A stretch of 64,000 nt of DNA from Propioniciclava coleopterorum (GCF_011393335.1 NZ_CP049865.1:1506722-1570721), one strand, 5' to 3'. Counted from the first letter of the stretch, positions 1-10,505 are shown. Notes: generated by a model from the sequence alone, not told the origin. A program made the numbers and translations.

Positions 1-1
1 C

Positions 2-1255
2 AACCGCCCCGGCGTCATCGACCTCATCGAGGCCAGCGCGTACGGCCGGCTGCCCTGGCTGTTCGGCGTCCGGAACGCCCGGATGGCGGCGTCCCCGTTC
101 GGGATGCTGCGCGGATCCGCGGCGATGATGGCCTGGGACGTCGCGAACCTGCCCGCCACCGGCGTCCAGACCGTGGCGTGCGGCGACGCGCACATCGGCA
201 ACATCGGCTTCTACCGCAGCCCCGAGGGCAACCAGGTGATCGACCTCAACGACTTCGACGAGGCGCACACGGGCTGCTGGGAGTGGGACCTGCGGCGGCT
301 CACGGCGTCCATCTGGGTGCTGGGGCGCGACAACGGCGCCACCGAGGAGCAGTGCGAGGAGGCCGTCCGGCACTGCGTGGCGGCCTACCGCGACGAGGTC
401 AGCTTCCTGTCCAAGCAGCCGCTGCTGTGGCGGGCCTACGACCAGCTCGACCTGGAGAACCTGCACTCGACCGTCACCGAGGAGGCGCTGCGCGACGAGA
501 TCATCCGCGCCGCGACCGCCGCCCGCAAGCGCACCTCCGACCGCAAACTGCCCAAGCTCACCGGCGGTGCCACCACGGCGTCCCGGATCGTCGACGACCC
601 GCCGCTGGTGACCCACCCCGACCCGGCCGAGGTGGAGGCGCTGGCCCAGGGGCTGGACGCCTACCTGACGACCCTGACGCCGCAGTGGCGCCGCATCGTG
701 GGCGGCTACACGCTCGTCGACATCGCCCACAAGGTGGTCGGGGTCGGCTCGGTGGGGCTGCGCGCCTGGGTGGCCCTGCTGGTGGGCTCGCGCGAGGACG
801 ACGTGCTGTTCCTGCAGCTCAAGCAGGCGCAGCGCTCGGTGCTGGCGCCGTTCGTGCACGGCGAGCGGGCCTGGCACGAGCACCAGGGCCAACGCGTCGT
901 GGAGTACCAGCAGGTGCTGCAGACCGTCTCGGACCCGCTGCTGGGCTGGACGACCGTCGGCGAGCACCAGTACTACGTCCGCCAGTACCGCAACATGAAG
1001 GGCGGCGTCCCGCTGGACAACATGCCGCCCGCCTCGCTGATCGACTACTCGGGCATCACCGGCCACCTGCTCGCGAAGGGCCACGCCCGCACGTCGGGCG
1101 CCTCGATCATCTCGGGCTACCTCGGCAAGAAGGAGTCCGCCGTGGACGCCTTCGTCGCGTGGGCGCGCGCCTACGCGGACCAGACCGAGGCCGACCACGC
1201 CGAGTTGGTGGCGGCCATCGCCGCCGGACGCCTCCCCAGCGAACCCGGGGTCTGA
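2..1255 (+). CDS. DUF2252 family protein, 5' end cut by window
   Basis: The reading frame is open from base 2, so the true start lies upstream of the window; an internal ATG at 83 is not the start because conserved family sequence (RNARMAASPFGMLRGSA) spans it. DUF2252 proteins share a kinase/phosphotransferase-like fold. The expected GDAHIGNIG and DLNDFDEAHTG motifs are present, resembling the catalytic and metal-binding loops of aminoglycoside-phosphotransferase-like enzymes. The substrate of the family is unknown. It ends about 70 bases before the shikimate dehydrogenase-like gene, which has its own likely -10 (TAGGGT at 1290-1295), so the two are probably not obligatorily co-transcribed. 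Family assignment is firm; function is not known. Confidence 0.85.
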   Translation, partial: NRPGVIDLIEASAYGRLPWLFGVRNARMAASPFGMLRGSAAMMAWDVANLPATGVQTVACGDAHIGNIGFYRSPEGNQVIDLNDFDEAHTGCWEWDLRRLTASIWVLGRDNGATEEQCEEAVRHCVAAYRDEVSFLSKQPLLWRAYDQLDLENLHSTVTEEALRDEIIRAATAARKRTSDRKLPKLTGGATTASRIVDDPPLVTHPDPAEVEALAQGLDAYLTTLTPQWRRIVGGYTLVDIAHKVVGVGSVGLRAWVALLVGSREDDVLFLQLKQAQRSVLAPFVHGERAWHEHQGQRVVEYQQVLQTVSDPLLGWTTVGEHQYYVRQYRNMKGGVPLDNMPPASLIDYSGITGHLLAKGHARTSGASIISGYLGKKESAVDAFVAWARAYADQTEADHAELVAAIAAGRLPSEPGV

Positions 1256-1324
1256 GCCACCCACCGGCACCCGCCCGCCTGCCTCCCGTTAGGGTGGCGC
1301 CACCGACATCCCCGGGAGGGAACC

Positions 1325-2155
1325 ATGCGCGAGATCGCCACCGGCCTCACCAAGGACACGACGCTGTGCATCTCGCTGTCGGGACGCCCCGGCAACACCG
1401 GCACCCGCTTCCACAACTGGCTCTACGACGCCCTGGGCCTCGACTTCGTCTACAAGGCGTTCACCACGACCGACATCGCCGCGGCCATCGCCGGCGTGCG
1501 CGGGCTGGGCATCCGCGGCTGCGCCGTGTCGATGCCGTGGAAGTCCGACGTGATCGCGCTGGTCGACGAGCTGGACGCCTCCGCGCGCGCCATCGACTCG
1601 GTCAACACCATCGTCAACACCGACGGTCGCCTGGTGGCCCACAACACCGACTACGTCGCGGTCGCCTCGCTGCTGGCCTCCCACCGCGTCCCGGCCGACC
1701 GCGCGGCCGCCGTGCTCGGCTCGGGAGGGATGGCGAAGGCGACCGTCGCCGCCCTGCGCGACGCGGGCTTCGGCGACGTCACCGTCGTGGCCCGCAACGA
1801 GGCGAGCGGGGCCGCGCTGGCGCAGCGCTACGGCTGCGCCTGGGCGCCGGAGCTGGGCGACGTACGCCCGGCGACGCTGGTCAACTGCACCCCGGTCGGG
1901 ATGGCGGGCGGGCCCGAGGCGTCCGACCTGCCGGTCCCCGTGGACGCCGTCGCGGCGGCCGACGTGGTGTTCGACATGGTGCCGATGCCCGCCCGGACGC
2001 CGCTGATCGAGGCCGCGGACGCCCGCGGCAAGACGATCATCACCGGCGCCGAGGTGATGAGCCTGCAGGCGCTGGAGCAGTTCGTGCTCTACACCGGCGT
2101 CCGGCCCGACCCCGCCCTGGTCGCCGAGGCGACGGCGTTCTCGCGGCTCAGCTGA
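1325..2155 (+). CDS. shikimate 5-dehydrogenase-like (AroE family) protein
   Basis: 276 residues, normal for AroE-type NADP-dependent dehydrogenases. The N-terminal substrate domain has an SLSGRPGNTGTRFHN motif in place of the usual SxS-P-HN signature; the catalytic lysine is in AVSMPWK and the paired aspartate in HNTDY. The Rossmann nucleotide-binding loop is VLGSGGMAK. The diverged substrate loop suggests a paralogue (quinate/shikimate-type or unknown substrate) rather than the main aromatic-pathway AroE, but this is inference. A GGGAGGG ribosome-binding site sits about 6 bases before the ATG, and TAGGGT at 1290-1295 is a plausible -10. The next gene is convergent. Confidence 0.85.
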   Translation: MREIATGLTKDTTLCISLSGRPGNTGTRFHNWLYDALGLDFVYKAFTTTDIAAAIAGVRGLGIRGCAVSMPWKSDVIALVDELDASARAIDSVNTIVNTDGRLVAHNTDYVAVASLLASHRVPADRAAAVLGSGGMAKATVAALRDAGFGDVTVVARNEASGAALAQRYGCAWAPELGDVRPATLVNCTPVGMAGGPEASDLPVPVDAVAAADVVFDMVPMPARTPLIEAADARGKTIITGAEVMSLQALEQFVLYTGVRPDPALVAEATAFSRLS

Positions 2156-2203
2156 CTGTCCCGGACCCGTCCGGGCCGCATCACAGCTGCCGACGGGCCG
2201 GGA

Positions 2204-2836
2204 TCAGGGGGCGAGGCGCTCGCGCACCCAGTCGGTGCCGTGCAGGCGGTAGCGGAGCCGGTCGTGCAGCCGGGAGTCGCGGCCCTGCCAGAACTCCCAG
2301 GTGTCGGGCAGCAGCCGGTAGCCGCCCCAGGACGGCGGCCGCTGCGGGTCCTCGCCGTGGCGGCGCTCCGCGTCCGAGGCCGCCCGCTCCAGCAGCGCCC
2401 GGTCGGGGATGACCGTCGACTGCACCGCCGCCCACGCCCCGAGCCGGCTGCCCAGCGGCCGGGACCGGTAGTACGCGTCGGACTCCTCCGGCGACACCCG
2501 CACCACCTCGCCCTCGATCCGCACCTGCCGCTCGAGCGGCGCCCAGAAGAACAGCAGCGCCGCCTGCGGGTTCGCGGCCAGATCCTCGCCCTTGCGCGAG
2601 TCGTAGTGGGTGAACCACACCAGGCCGCGCTCGTCGAACTCCTTCAGCAGCACAGTGCGCGCCGAGGGCCGGCCGCGCAGGTCCGCGGTCGCCAGGCTCA
2701 TGGCGTTGGCCTCCACCCCGTCCAGCGTCCGGGCCTCCTCGAACCAGCGCGTGAACAGCGCGAGCGGGTCCGCGCCCGCGGCGTCCTCGTCGAGCGCGCC
2801 CTTCACGTACGCCTGCCGCAGCCCCGAAACGTCCAT
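2204..2836 (-). CDS. pdxH: pyridoxamine 5'-phosphate oxidase
   Basis: FMN-dependent enzyme oxidising pyridoxamine or pyridoxine 5'-phosphate to pyridoxal 5'-phosphate in the cytoplasm. At 210 residues it has the family length. The FMN-binding core is seen in RTVLLKEFDERGLVWFTHY and SRKGEDLAANPQAALLFFW, and the C-terminal dimerisation signature in EFWQGRDSRLHDR. No Shine-Dalgarno precedes the ATG; instead TAGGGT (2843-2848 on the complementary strand) lies 6 bases upstream, so the mRNA is probably leaderless. Convergent with the preceding gene and divergent from the following one, hence monocistronic. Confidence 0.93.
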   Translation of the reverse strand: MDVSGLRQAYVKGALDEDAAGADPLALFTRWFEEARTLDGVEANAMSLATADLRGRPSARTVLLKEFDERGLVWFTHYDSRKGEDLAANPQAALLFFWAPLERQVRIEGEVVRVSPEESDAYYRSRPLGSRLGAWAAVQSTVIPDRALLERAASDAERRHGEDPQRPPSWGGYRLLPDTWEFWQGRDSRLHDRLRYRLHGTDWVRERLAP

Positions 2837-2950
2837 GCCGACACCCTAGAACGGCGTCGGGGTCCACGGGCCGGGATGCGGGCCGCCCGCCCCTCGGACG
2901 GCCCCACCGTCGCCCGATAACTGCCCTCACGCGGTGGAATACTGACGGGC

Positions 2951-5497
2951 ATGAGCGCATCGGGGGATCTTGGCGGTAAGGGCGCCAACCTCGTGATCCT
3001 GCGGGAGGCCGGGCTGCCGGTCCCCCCGTTCGTCGTGCTGCCCACCGGCGAGTACGACACCTTCGTGTCCGAGTCGGGCCTGGAGGCCCGGATCGCCTCC
3101 GCGCTGCGGCGCGGCGCCGCGGCCGCGTCCGACGAGATCCGGGCCGCGTTCACCGGGGCCACCATGGGCGCCGAGCAGCGCGTCCGCGTCCTGGACGCCG
3201 TGGCGCACGTCGCCGACGGCCCGGTCGCGGTCCGCAGTTCCGCCACCGCCGAGGACCTGCCGGGCATGAGCTTCGCCGGGCAGCAGGACAGCTTCCTCAA
3301 CGTCGTGGGCGCGCCCGCGATCCTCGAGGCCGTCGTCGCCTGCTGGGCCTCGCTGTGGACCGAGCGGGCCATCGCCTACCGCGATCGGCTCGGCTTCGAC
3401 CAGGCCGAGGTCAGCCTCGCGGTGGTCGTCCAGACCATGGTGGACGCCGACGCGGCGGGCGTCCTGTTCACGGCCAACCCGCGCACCGGACGCCGCGACG
3501 AGACGGTCGTGGACGCCGCCTTCGGGCTGGGCGACGCGCTCGTCTCGGGCGCCGTCATCCCCGACAACTACGTCCTCGACCCCGAGACCGGCGCGCTGCG
3601 CGAGCGCGTCCTGGCCGGTTCGCGCGCGGCGCTGAACGCCACGCAGCTGGAGGCGCTGGTCGCGCTCGGGCGGCGCATCGTCGAGCTCTACGACGTCCCC
3701 ATGGACATCGAGTTCGCGACCCAGGGCGACGAGCTCTTCGTCGTGCAGGCCCGCCCGATCACCGGCTTGTACCCCCTGCCGCCGGCCAACCCCAGGCCGC
3801 ACCCCACCCCGGAGGTGTGGTTCAGCGTCGGGGCCTTCCAGGGCGTCCTGGAACCGCTCACGCCGCTGGGGCAGGACGCCCTGCGGATGATGCTGTCGGC
3901 GGCGCCGCGCGTGATCGGGCGCCGCGCCGACTGGCGGAGCAACCGGGCCGTGCAGGTCGCCGGGGAGCGGCTGTGGCTGCGCGTCGACCCCCTGCTGCGC
4001 ACCCGCGCGACCCGCACCCTCCTGGGCCGGTTCCTGCCCTTCGTGGAGCCGGGCTCCCTCGGGATCCTGAACGCCCTGGGCGAGGAGCCGGGACTGCGGC
4101 CCACGCACGCGGCGCCGCCCGCGGCCATCATGGCCGCGCTGGCCGCGTTCGGGTCGCGGGTCGCGTCCCGGGCGCGCATGAACATCCGCAACCCCGAAGC
4201 CGGGCGCCGTCACGTGGACCGCGCCGCCGCGCGGCTGGTGGCGGGCGTCCAGGCCGAACTCGCGCGCGCCGCGGGCGCCGCGACGCCGCAGGAGCGGCTG
4301 ACGGGCCGCGCGCACGCGCTCGTGTCCATGACCGACCAGGCTCTGCCGGCGCTGCTGCCGGTGTTCGGCCCGATCATGGTGCCCTCGATCCTGCAGCTCA
4401 CCACGCTGCGCGAGCTGGCGGCCAAGACGGGGCTGCCGAACGCCGACGCGCTCGCCCTCAACGTGATGCGGGCGCTGCCGGGCAACGTCACCACCGAGAT
4501 GGACCTGCGGCTCTCCGACGTGGCCGCCACCATCAAGTCCGACGCGAACGCGTGGGGCTGGGTCGCCGAGACGTCCGCCGACGACCTGGCGCGCCAGTTC
4601 CTCGCCGACGGGCTGCCCCGGGTGGCGCAGCGGGCGCTGGGCGACTTCATGGCCGACTACGGCATGCGGGGCGTCGCGGAGATCGACCTCGGCGCCCCCC
4701 GCTGGCGCGACGACCCCGCGCCGGTCATGCACACGGTGAAGTCGTACCTGACCCTCCCGGCGGACGCGCAGCCGCGCGCCGTCCACCTGGCCGGCCAGCA
4801 CGAGGCCGGCCGGTCGATCCGCGCCCTGATGGACGCCTCGACGCCGGGCCGCGCGGACAAGATCCGCCGCGCCGCCAAGGCGATCCGCGGGCTCGCCGGG
4901 GCCCGCGAGACCCCGAAGTTCACCATGATCCGAGCGTTCGGGCTGATCCGCGACGGCCTGGACGCCTCGGCGGCCGAACTGGTCGAGCAGGGGCGGCTCG
5001 GGGCGGCGTCCGACCTGGTGTTCCTGCGTTTCGACGAGATCACGCGCGCGTTCTCGGCCGACTGGCACGAGGTCGTGGCCCAGCGACGCGAGGCCTACGA
5101 GACCGAGAGGCGCCGCACCCAGGTGCCGCGCGTCCTGGTGGAGGACGGCCGCGCCCTGTACGACGGCCTGTCGGCGGGTGAGGGCGACCTGCACGGCGCC
5201 GGGGTGTCCCCGGGCGTCGCCGAGGGGCCCGTCCGCGTGGTGCGCGACCCGCGGACGACCCAGCTGGTGCCGGGCGAGATCCTGGTGTGCCCGGGCACCG
5301 ACCCGGCCTGGACGCCGCTGTTCCTGACCGCGGGCGGGCTCATCACCGAGGTGGGCGGGCTGATGACGCACGGCTCGGTCGTGGCGCGCGAGTACGGCAT
5401 CCCGGCCGTGGTCGGCGTCCACGACGCGACGACGCGGCTGACCGACGGCCAGCGCATCCGGCTGGACGGCACGTCCGGCGTCATCGAGTTCGTCTAG
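2951..5497 (+). CDS. PEP-utilising, rifampin-phosphotransferase-like enzyme
   Basis: 848 residues. The N-terminal ATP-grasp-like PEP/pyruvate-binding domain has GGKGANL (8-14) and AVRSSATAEDLPGMSFAGQQ (93-112). The C-terminal swivelling phosphohistidine domain has MTHGSVVAREYGIP with the likely phospho-carrier His at 807. Between them is a roughly 450-residue helical domain. A true PEP synthase carries a TIM-barrel PEP domain after the His domain; this protein stops just after it. This ATP-binding/middle/His order and length match rifampin phosphotransferase (about 870 residues), which transfers the beta-phosphate of ATP to the antibiotic. Other members of this architecture have unknown substrates, so actual rifampin inactivation is not established. 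Confidence 0.75.
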   Translation: MSASGDLGGKGANLVILREAGLPVPPFVVLPTGEYDTFVSESGLEARIASALRRGAAAASDEIRAAFTGATMGAEQRVRVLDAVAHVADGPVAVRSSATAEDLPGMSFAGQQDSFLNVVGAPAILEAVVACWASLWTERAIAYRDRLGFDQAEVSLAVVVQTMVDADAAGVLFTANPRTGRRDETVVDAAFGLGDALVSGAVIPDNYVLDPETGALRERVLAGSRAALNATQLEALVALGRRIVELYDVPMDIEFATQGDELFVVQARPITGLYPLPPANPRPHPTPEVWFSVGAFQGVLEPLTPLGQDALRMMLSAAPRVIGRRADWRSNRAVQVAGERLWLRVDPLLRTRATRTLLGRFLPFVEPGSLGILNALGEEPGLRPTHAAPPAAIMAALAAFGSRVASRARMNIRNPEAGRRHVDRAAARLVAGVQAELARAAGAATPQERLTGRAHALVSMTDQALPALLPVFGPIMVPSILQLTTLRELAAKTGLPNADALALNVMRALPGNVTTEMDLRLSDVAATIKSDANAWGWVAETSADDLARQFLADGLPRVAQRALGDFMADYGMRGVAEIDLGAPRWRDDPAPVMHTVKSYLTLPADAQPRAVHLAGQHEAGRSIRALMDASTPGRADKIRRAAKAIRGLAGARETPKFTMIRAFGLIRDGLDASAAELVEQGRLGAASDLVFLRFDEITRAFSADWHEVVAQRREAYETERRRTQVPRVLVEDGRALYDGLSAGEGDLHGAGVSPGVAEGPVRVVRDPRTTQLVPGEILVCPGTDPAWTPLFLTAGGLITEVGGLMTHGSVVAREYGIPAVVGVHDATTRLTDGQRIRLDGTSGVIEFV

Positions 5498-5643
5498 GCG
5501 GGCACCGGCCGGGTGGGCAGCGGGACTCCCGTGGGCGTTCGCCATCCCGGGGCCGGCGATCAGCCCTATCCGCCTGGGCGATCGGGGGTCGGCGACCCGC
5601 CCTACCCGCCTGCCACGATCGCCCCCGGGTCGGCAGCTCCGCC

Positions 5644-8321
5644 CTACCCCTCCTGGGCGGCGAGGTCGGCGCGCAGCATCTCGGCGAGCTGGCGCACCTC
5701 CTCGTGGTCGGGGTCCGAGGACCAGTCCTCGGGGTCACCGAGCGCCGCCAGGGCGTCCGCGTACCGCTCGGTCGAGCCGAGCGTGCGGGCGCGGGAGGAC
5801 CGGAACGCGCGCCGGAGCTGGGCGAAGTCCCCCTCCTCCAGCGGCCGCGCAGCCCCGGCTCGATCAGCGCGTCCGCCTCGAACCGGTTCAGCGCGACATC
5901 CGCGGCGTCGAGGGCGGCCAGCGCCTCGTCGAACCGCCCCAGCGTCGTGAGCGGCTTGCTGCACCACCAGTGCGCGAAGGTCTCGGCGTGCGGGTCATCC
6001 ATGAGCCGCGCCTGCCCCAGTGCCGCCTCGAACGTCGCCAGGGCGTCCGCGTCGTCGTCCTGGCGCCACTGCAGGTGCCCCAACTCCCCCAGCGCGGCGA
6101 ACGCGCTGCCGGAGGGCCCCAGGGCCGCGTGCTCGCGGACGGCGAGCGCCGCGAACTCCCGGGCGCGTCGCAGGTCGCCGATGTCGGCGTCGTACTCCCC
6201 CGCCTGCCCCGCCGCCGACGCCCGGTCGACCGGATCGTCCAGCAGACCCAGCGCCCGCTCGGCGATCTCGGCGGCCTGCACCGGCCGCCCCAGCGCCGAC
6301 AGCACGGCCGCCTGGTTGAGGATCAGCTGCCCGGCGGGCTGCCGCTGCCGCGCCTCGGCGGCCGCGGCGGACGCCTCGGCGAGCAGCGCCTCGGCGGCGG
6401 CCAGGTCGTCGCCGGCCGTGGCGGCCTGCGCACGGTAGGTCAGCGCCTGCGCCCACAGCGTCGGGCAGCCGGCGTCCCAGGCCAGCCGGCCGGCCTCCAC
6501 GACGGACGCGCTGGCCTCGGCCGGTCGCTCCAGTTCGTCGAGCAGGACGCCGCGGGCCAGCAGCAGGCCGCCGCGTTCGTCGGGCAGTTCGTCGGGCTGC
6601 AGCAGGCCGAGCGCCTGCTCGACCGTGGCCAGCGCGAGGAGGGGATCCTCCTCGACCCGCTCCGCGGACGCGGCCGCGATCAGGGCGCGGATCCGCCACG
6701 ACTCCCGCGCGGCCGGCGCCATCGACGTGAGCGCGTCGGCCAGCCGGGACGCCTCGTCGGAGTCGTCGGCACCCCGCAGCGCCATCAACTGGGCGCGCAT
6801 CACCTCCTCCAGCGTCCCGATCCGGTCGATCTGGCCCACGATGGCGCGGATGCGGTCGCGGTCGCCGGCCGCGGACGCCATCCGCTCCTCCACCAGCAGC
6901 GCCTCGCCCGTCAGGCCGGCGCGGCGATACAGGTCGCGGGCGTGGACCAGCCGCTCGTCGGCGGGGTCCTGCGCGCGGAGGGCCACGTAGCCGCGTACCT
7001 CCAGCAGCGCCGCCGCGGTCAGTTGCCAGGAGTCCTCCGAGGTCGCGAGCGCGGCGAGCCGCTCGGCCCGGATCACCTCCCAGGCGGCGGTGATCCGCAG
7101 CACCTCGGCCTCGCCGCCGAAGTGGTCGGCGGCCTCGATGGCCGCGGCGAGCGCCCCGATGTCGGTGAGGTCGAGCGCGCGCAGGTCGGGCGAGCCGGGC
7201 ATGGAGGAGCGCTCCGGCACGGGGATCTCGCTGAGCGGGTGGCGGCCGACCGCGCCCAGGTCGACCGGCCCCAGGTCGGGCGCGGCCAGGATCGCCTCGA
7301 CCACGTCCCCGATCGCGCCGGTGCCGTTGCGCCGGTCGAACTGTCGCGCCAGCTCGCGGGCACGGGCCTGCAGCCGGTCCGCGGCGTCCCGTGCCCTCTC
7401 GCCCGGGACCAGCGGCAGGTCGGCGTGCCCGGCCGCCACGAGCGCGCGGCAGAGCGCGGACGCGTGCGCGCAGAACTCCATCTCCGCCTCGGGCGACGCC
7501 GGGTCGGTCAGGTCGCGCCAGCGCGCGCGGAGCAGTTCGACGCCCCGGCCCAGGTTGTGGGTGCGGGCGCAGAACCCGATCAGCCGGCCCGCGATCGAGG
7601 TGGCGGCCGACCGGTCGCGGACGGCCCGCCAGGACAGGGCGTGCAGTTCGGCCGCCTCCTCGCCGCGTCCGACGGCCACCAGGGACGGCAGCAGGACCGA
7701 GATCGCGTCCTCGGGCTCCTCCGCGCAGCCCAGTTCGCCGGCCAGGACCCGCTCGGCCGCGGCGACGGCCTCCGCGTGCCGCCCCAGGGCCGACAGGTGG
7801 CGGGCCATGGTGGTCGGCTCGCAGGCCTCGCAGTCGGACAGGTCGGTGCGCTCGGCGCCGACCCACGCGGCGTAGGCGTCGGACGCCTCCGCCTCGCCCA
7901 GGACGTGCGCGTCCAGGATGTACTCCGACTTCAGCACCGGCTGCAGCGCGCGCCGGTGGCGCCCGTAGCGCGCGCGCATCTCGGCGACGGCCTCGCGCGC
8001 CCGGCTCAGGTCGGTGTCGGGGACGTCCAGCAGGGCGCCGACGAGCCACTTGTTCATCCACAGCACGGCGTCGACGTCGGCCTCATCGGTGATCCGTCCG
8101 GCGTCCAGCCGGTCCAGGAGCCAGCCGAGCGTCTCGGGGAGCCGCTCACCGTCGCCGAAGGTCTGCGCCTGCGCCAGCCCCATCCGGACGGCCACCTGCG
8201 CGGCCTCGTCGCCGGAGGCGTCGGCCAGTTCGAGCGCCGAGAGCAGCAGGGGGACCTGCTCCTCGTAGGGGAGACGGTCGGCGTCCTCGATCAGCGCGGT
8301 GAGGCGTTCCTTGTCGTCCAT
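5644..8321 (-). CDS. large helical TPR-like repeat protein (frameshifted)
   Basis: Unknown function. About 892 residues once a one-base deletion is repaired. The sequence is a string of Ala/Leu/Glu-rich helix pairs (for example DALATFEAALGQARL and FDEALAALDAADVAL), consistent with tetratricopeptide-like repeats; I see no DNA-binding, ATPase or membrane domain. The frame breaks in the CCCC run at 5853-5856: upstream the frame reads to EADALIEPG, downstream the conserved-looking ending (LEEGDFAQLRRAF to LRADLAAQEG) continues in the -1 frame and stops at 5644. The uninterrupted frame instead gives about 130 residues of Arg/Pro/Ser-rich out-of-frame sequence. AGGAG precedes the ATG by 4 bases. 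A scaffold or helical sensor domain is possible but unsupported. Confidence 0.65.
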
Positions 8322-8399
8322 GGCACTCCTGGGTTGTGCGGCGGGTGCCCCAACCCTAGGCGCACACCGGGCATCGTCCCGGTCGGCCCGGGAATCCGC

Positions 8400-9659
8400 T
8401 CAGGATCGGGCGGCCGCGGGGCCGAAGACGTCGGTGCGGGCCAGCCGGGCCGCCAGCCCGAGCAGGGCGCACGCCAGGCCGAGCACCACCGGCATCCCGA
8501 GCGCCGTGTGCGGGCCGGACGCCTCGATGAGGCCGCCGGCCAGCGACGCCCCGAGGCCGACCCCGGCGGTCATCGCGGTGGACAGCAGCGTCAGGACCAG
8601 GGTGTTCCCGGCGCTGGCCAGCCGCTCGGCGGCCGCGTAGCTGGAGACGAGCAGCGGGGCGACGCACAGGCCGGCCGCGAGGCAGGCGGCCGCCAGGGCG
8701 ACCGGGGTGGCCGCCAGCATCAGGGCCGCGCCCGCGATCGCCAGCAGCGTCCCGGCGCTGATGACGCGGGTCGGGAGCGACCAGCGCGCCAACAGGTGCG
8801 TCAGCATGCCCGAGACGGCGCTGCCGACGCCCAGGAAGGCGTAGACGACCCCGGTGAAGCCGGCGGCGGGCGTCTCGGCGAGCGAGGCGGTGACGCCGGT
8901 CTGCACCGATCCGAAGACCAGGCCGACGCACAGCGCGACGGCGACCCAGGGGGCCAGCAGGCCGCGGTGGTGGATCCGGCCGCCGACGTGCGCGACCGGC
9001 GCGTGCCCGCCGCGGACGCGCGCGGCGAAGCCCAGTTGGGCCACCAGCAGGAGGGCGAGGGAGACGCCCAGCGCGACGACCGGCGACACGGCGGCGGCCA
9101 GCGTGGCGCCCAGCACCGGGCCGACGACGAACGAGATCTCGTCGGCGACGGTCTCGTACCCCATCGCGACCTCGACGCGGCGGGACGAGTCGGGCCGGCC
9201 GGCGAAGCGGGCCGACCAGGACGCGCGGGCCATGGCGCCGACCTGGGCGTTGGACGCGCCGACGAGGGCGGCGAGCGCCAGCGCGACGCCCAGGGGCGCG
9301 CCGGTCCAGGTCAGGGAGATCAGGCCCAGGATGCCGAGCGCCGACGGCGCCGTCAGCCAGATGAGGGTCCGCCGGTGCCCGATCCGGTCGGCGAGCGCGC
9401 CGACGAGCGGGGCGCCGACGACGCCGCCCAGGCTCAGCGCGCCGACCATCAGGCCGGCGGCGGCGAAGGATCCGGTGAGCACCCGGCCGTAGACCAGGAG
9501 CGTGAGGGGGAGCATCGCGACGGGCAGGCGGGCCAGGAACGCCAGCGCGAGCCAGGACCAGCCGGCGCTGCCGGCGAGCAGGGTGAGGGTGCCCTCGCGG
9601 GGAGCGGGGACGCTCGGTGCGGGGGTGTCGGTGGAGAGGGGCTGTCGGGTGAGACTCAT
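8400..9659 (-). CDS. MFS transporter, 12 membrane segments
   Basis: 419 residues, hydrophobic throughout with about twelve predicted membrane helices and a short Ser/Thr/Pro-rich N-terminus. The cytoplasmic loop GALADRIGHRRTLIW between helices 2 and 3 is the major-facilitator signature (G-x-x-x-D-R-x-G-x-R-R). The start ATG at 9659 was chosen because GGAGT lies just before it; longer in-frame sequence upstream is low-complexity and not transporter-like. Substrate not predictable; the general shape is that of drug or metabolite efflux proteins. Lies head-to-tail behind the TMEM175-type gene with a 128-base gap. Confidence 0.85.
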   Translation of the reverse strand: MSLTRQPLSTDTPAPSVPAPREGTLTLLAGSAGWSWLALAFLARLPVAMLPLTLLVYGRVLTGSFAAAGLMVGALSLGGVVGAPLVGALADRIGHRRTLIWLTAPSALGILGLISLTWTGAPLGVALALAALVGASNAQVGAMARASWSARFAGRPDSSRRVEVAMGYETVADEISFVVGPVLGATLAAAVSPVVALGVSLALLLVAQLGFAARVRGGHAPVAHVGGRIHHRGLLAPWVAVALCVGLVFGSVQTGVTASLAETPAAGFTGVVYAFLGVGSAVSGMLTHLLARWSLPTRVISAGTLLAIAGAALMLAATPVALAAACLAAGLCVAPLLVSSYAAAERLASAGNTLVLTLLSTAMTAGVGLGASLAGGLIEASGPHTALGMPVVLGLACALLGLAARLARTDVFGPAAARS

Positions 9660-9787
9660 GGGTACTCCGTGCGCGCGGATCGGGGTGCGCATCCCCCACC
9701 CTGACGCGCGCATGCCTAACAACCGTGAACCAGGATACCCCGCCTGCACCCCTTTCCGCGAGACCGTCCCGCCGAAGGGGGCTCTGG

Positions 9788-10505
9788 TCAGGGGCGATGC
9801 TCCGCCTTGCCGGGCAGCGCCCGGCGGATCAGCCGCTCGGCGGGGCCGACGAGGAACATCAGGAACATGGGGAAGTAGCTCACGCCGGGGACCGTCAGCG
9901 CGATGAGCAGCGCGACGCCGAACAGCAGCACCATCGCGAGGTCGGCGGCCAGCCCGTGCAGCACCTGGTCGCGGTAGGCGCTGCCCAGCTCGGGGTGCCG
10001 CAGCAGCCACGTCCGCTGCAGCGCCGACATCAGCCCCACCAGCGCCATCCCGCCGATGTAGACGCTCTTGGCGATGGGGTCGCCCGTGGGGCCTGCCCCG
10101 ACAGCGCGGTGGCGACGGGCAGCCACACGATGCTCAGCAGCCACCCCATCGTGAACCACATCAGCGGCGTGTCGACCCGCTCGACGCGGCGGAACATCTG
10201 GTGCTCCCGGACCCAGAACATGGCGATGAGCGCGAAGCTCATCACGAAGCTGAACAGCTGCTGGGAGTGGTGGCCGAGCCAGGCGCCCGCCGTGACCTCC
10301 TCGGTGCCGAGTTCCCCGGCCGCCTCCATCAGCGGGAGGATCAGCAGCGTCATCGCGATGGCCACCACAGCGTCCACGAAGGCGGCGGTGCGCTCGGCGC
10401 CGAACCTGCTGGGCGGCGCCTCCGGGCGCGCCGCACCCTCCTGCGCGCCGTCGGCGGGCTGCGGCGCGGCGGGCGGCGTCCGGGCTGGTTCCTGGGGGCG
10501 GACAT
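9788..10505 (-). CDS. TMEM175/DUF1211-type membrane protein (two frameshifts)
   Basis: Bacterial TMEM175 homologues are potassium-permeable channels with an N-terminal R-F-S-D-type motif. Here RFGAERTAAFVDAVVAIAMT is the corresponding first helix, and five further hydrophobic helices follow. The gene is broken twice by one-base losses: in the GGGGG run at 10494-10498 (between an ATG start at 10505 and the PQEPARTPPAAPQPADG leader) and in the CCCC run at 10096-10099 (joining VATALSG to AGPTGDPIAKSVYIGG). Restoring both gives 239 residues. AGGAG lies 6 bases before the ATG. The first Arg of the motif and the DAVVAIAM helix support the family; channel activity is inferred. Confidence 0.72.

Noticed and set aside
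178-2412. Long 744-residue Arg/Pro-rich frame
   Set aside because: Shadow of the DUF2252 and shikimate-dehydrogenase-like genes in another frame; low complexity.
2927-5545. 872-residue antisense frame on the PEP-utilising gene
   Set aside because: Arg/His/Gly-biased mirror of a strong coding gene with complete domain motifs.
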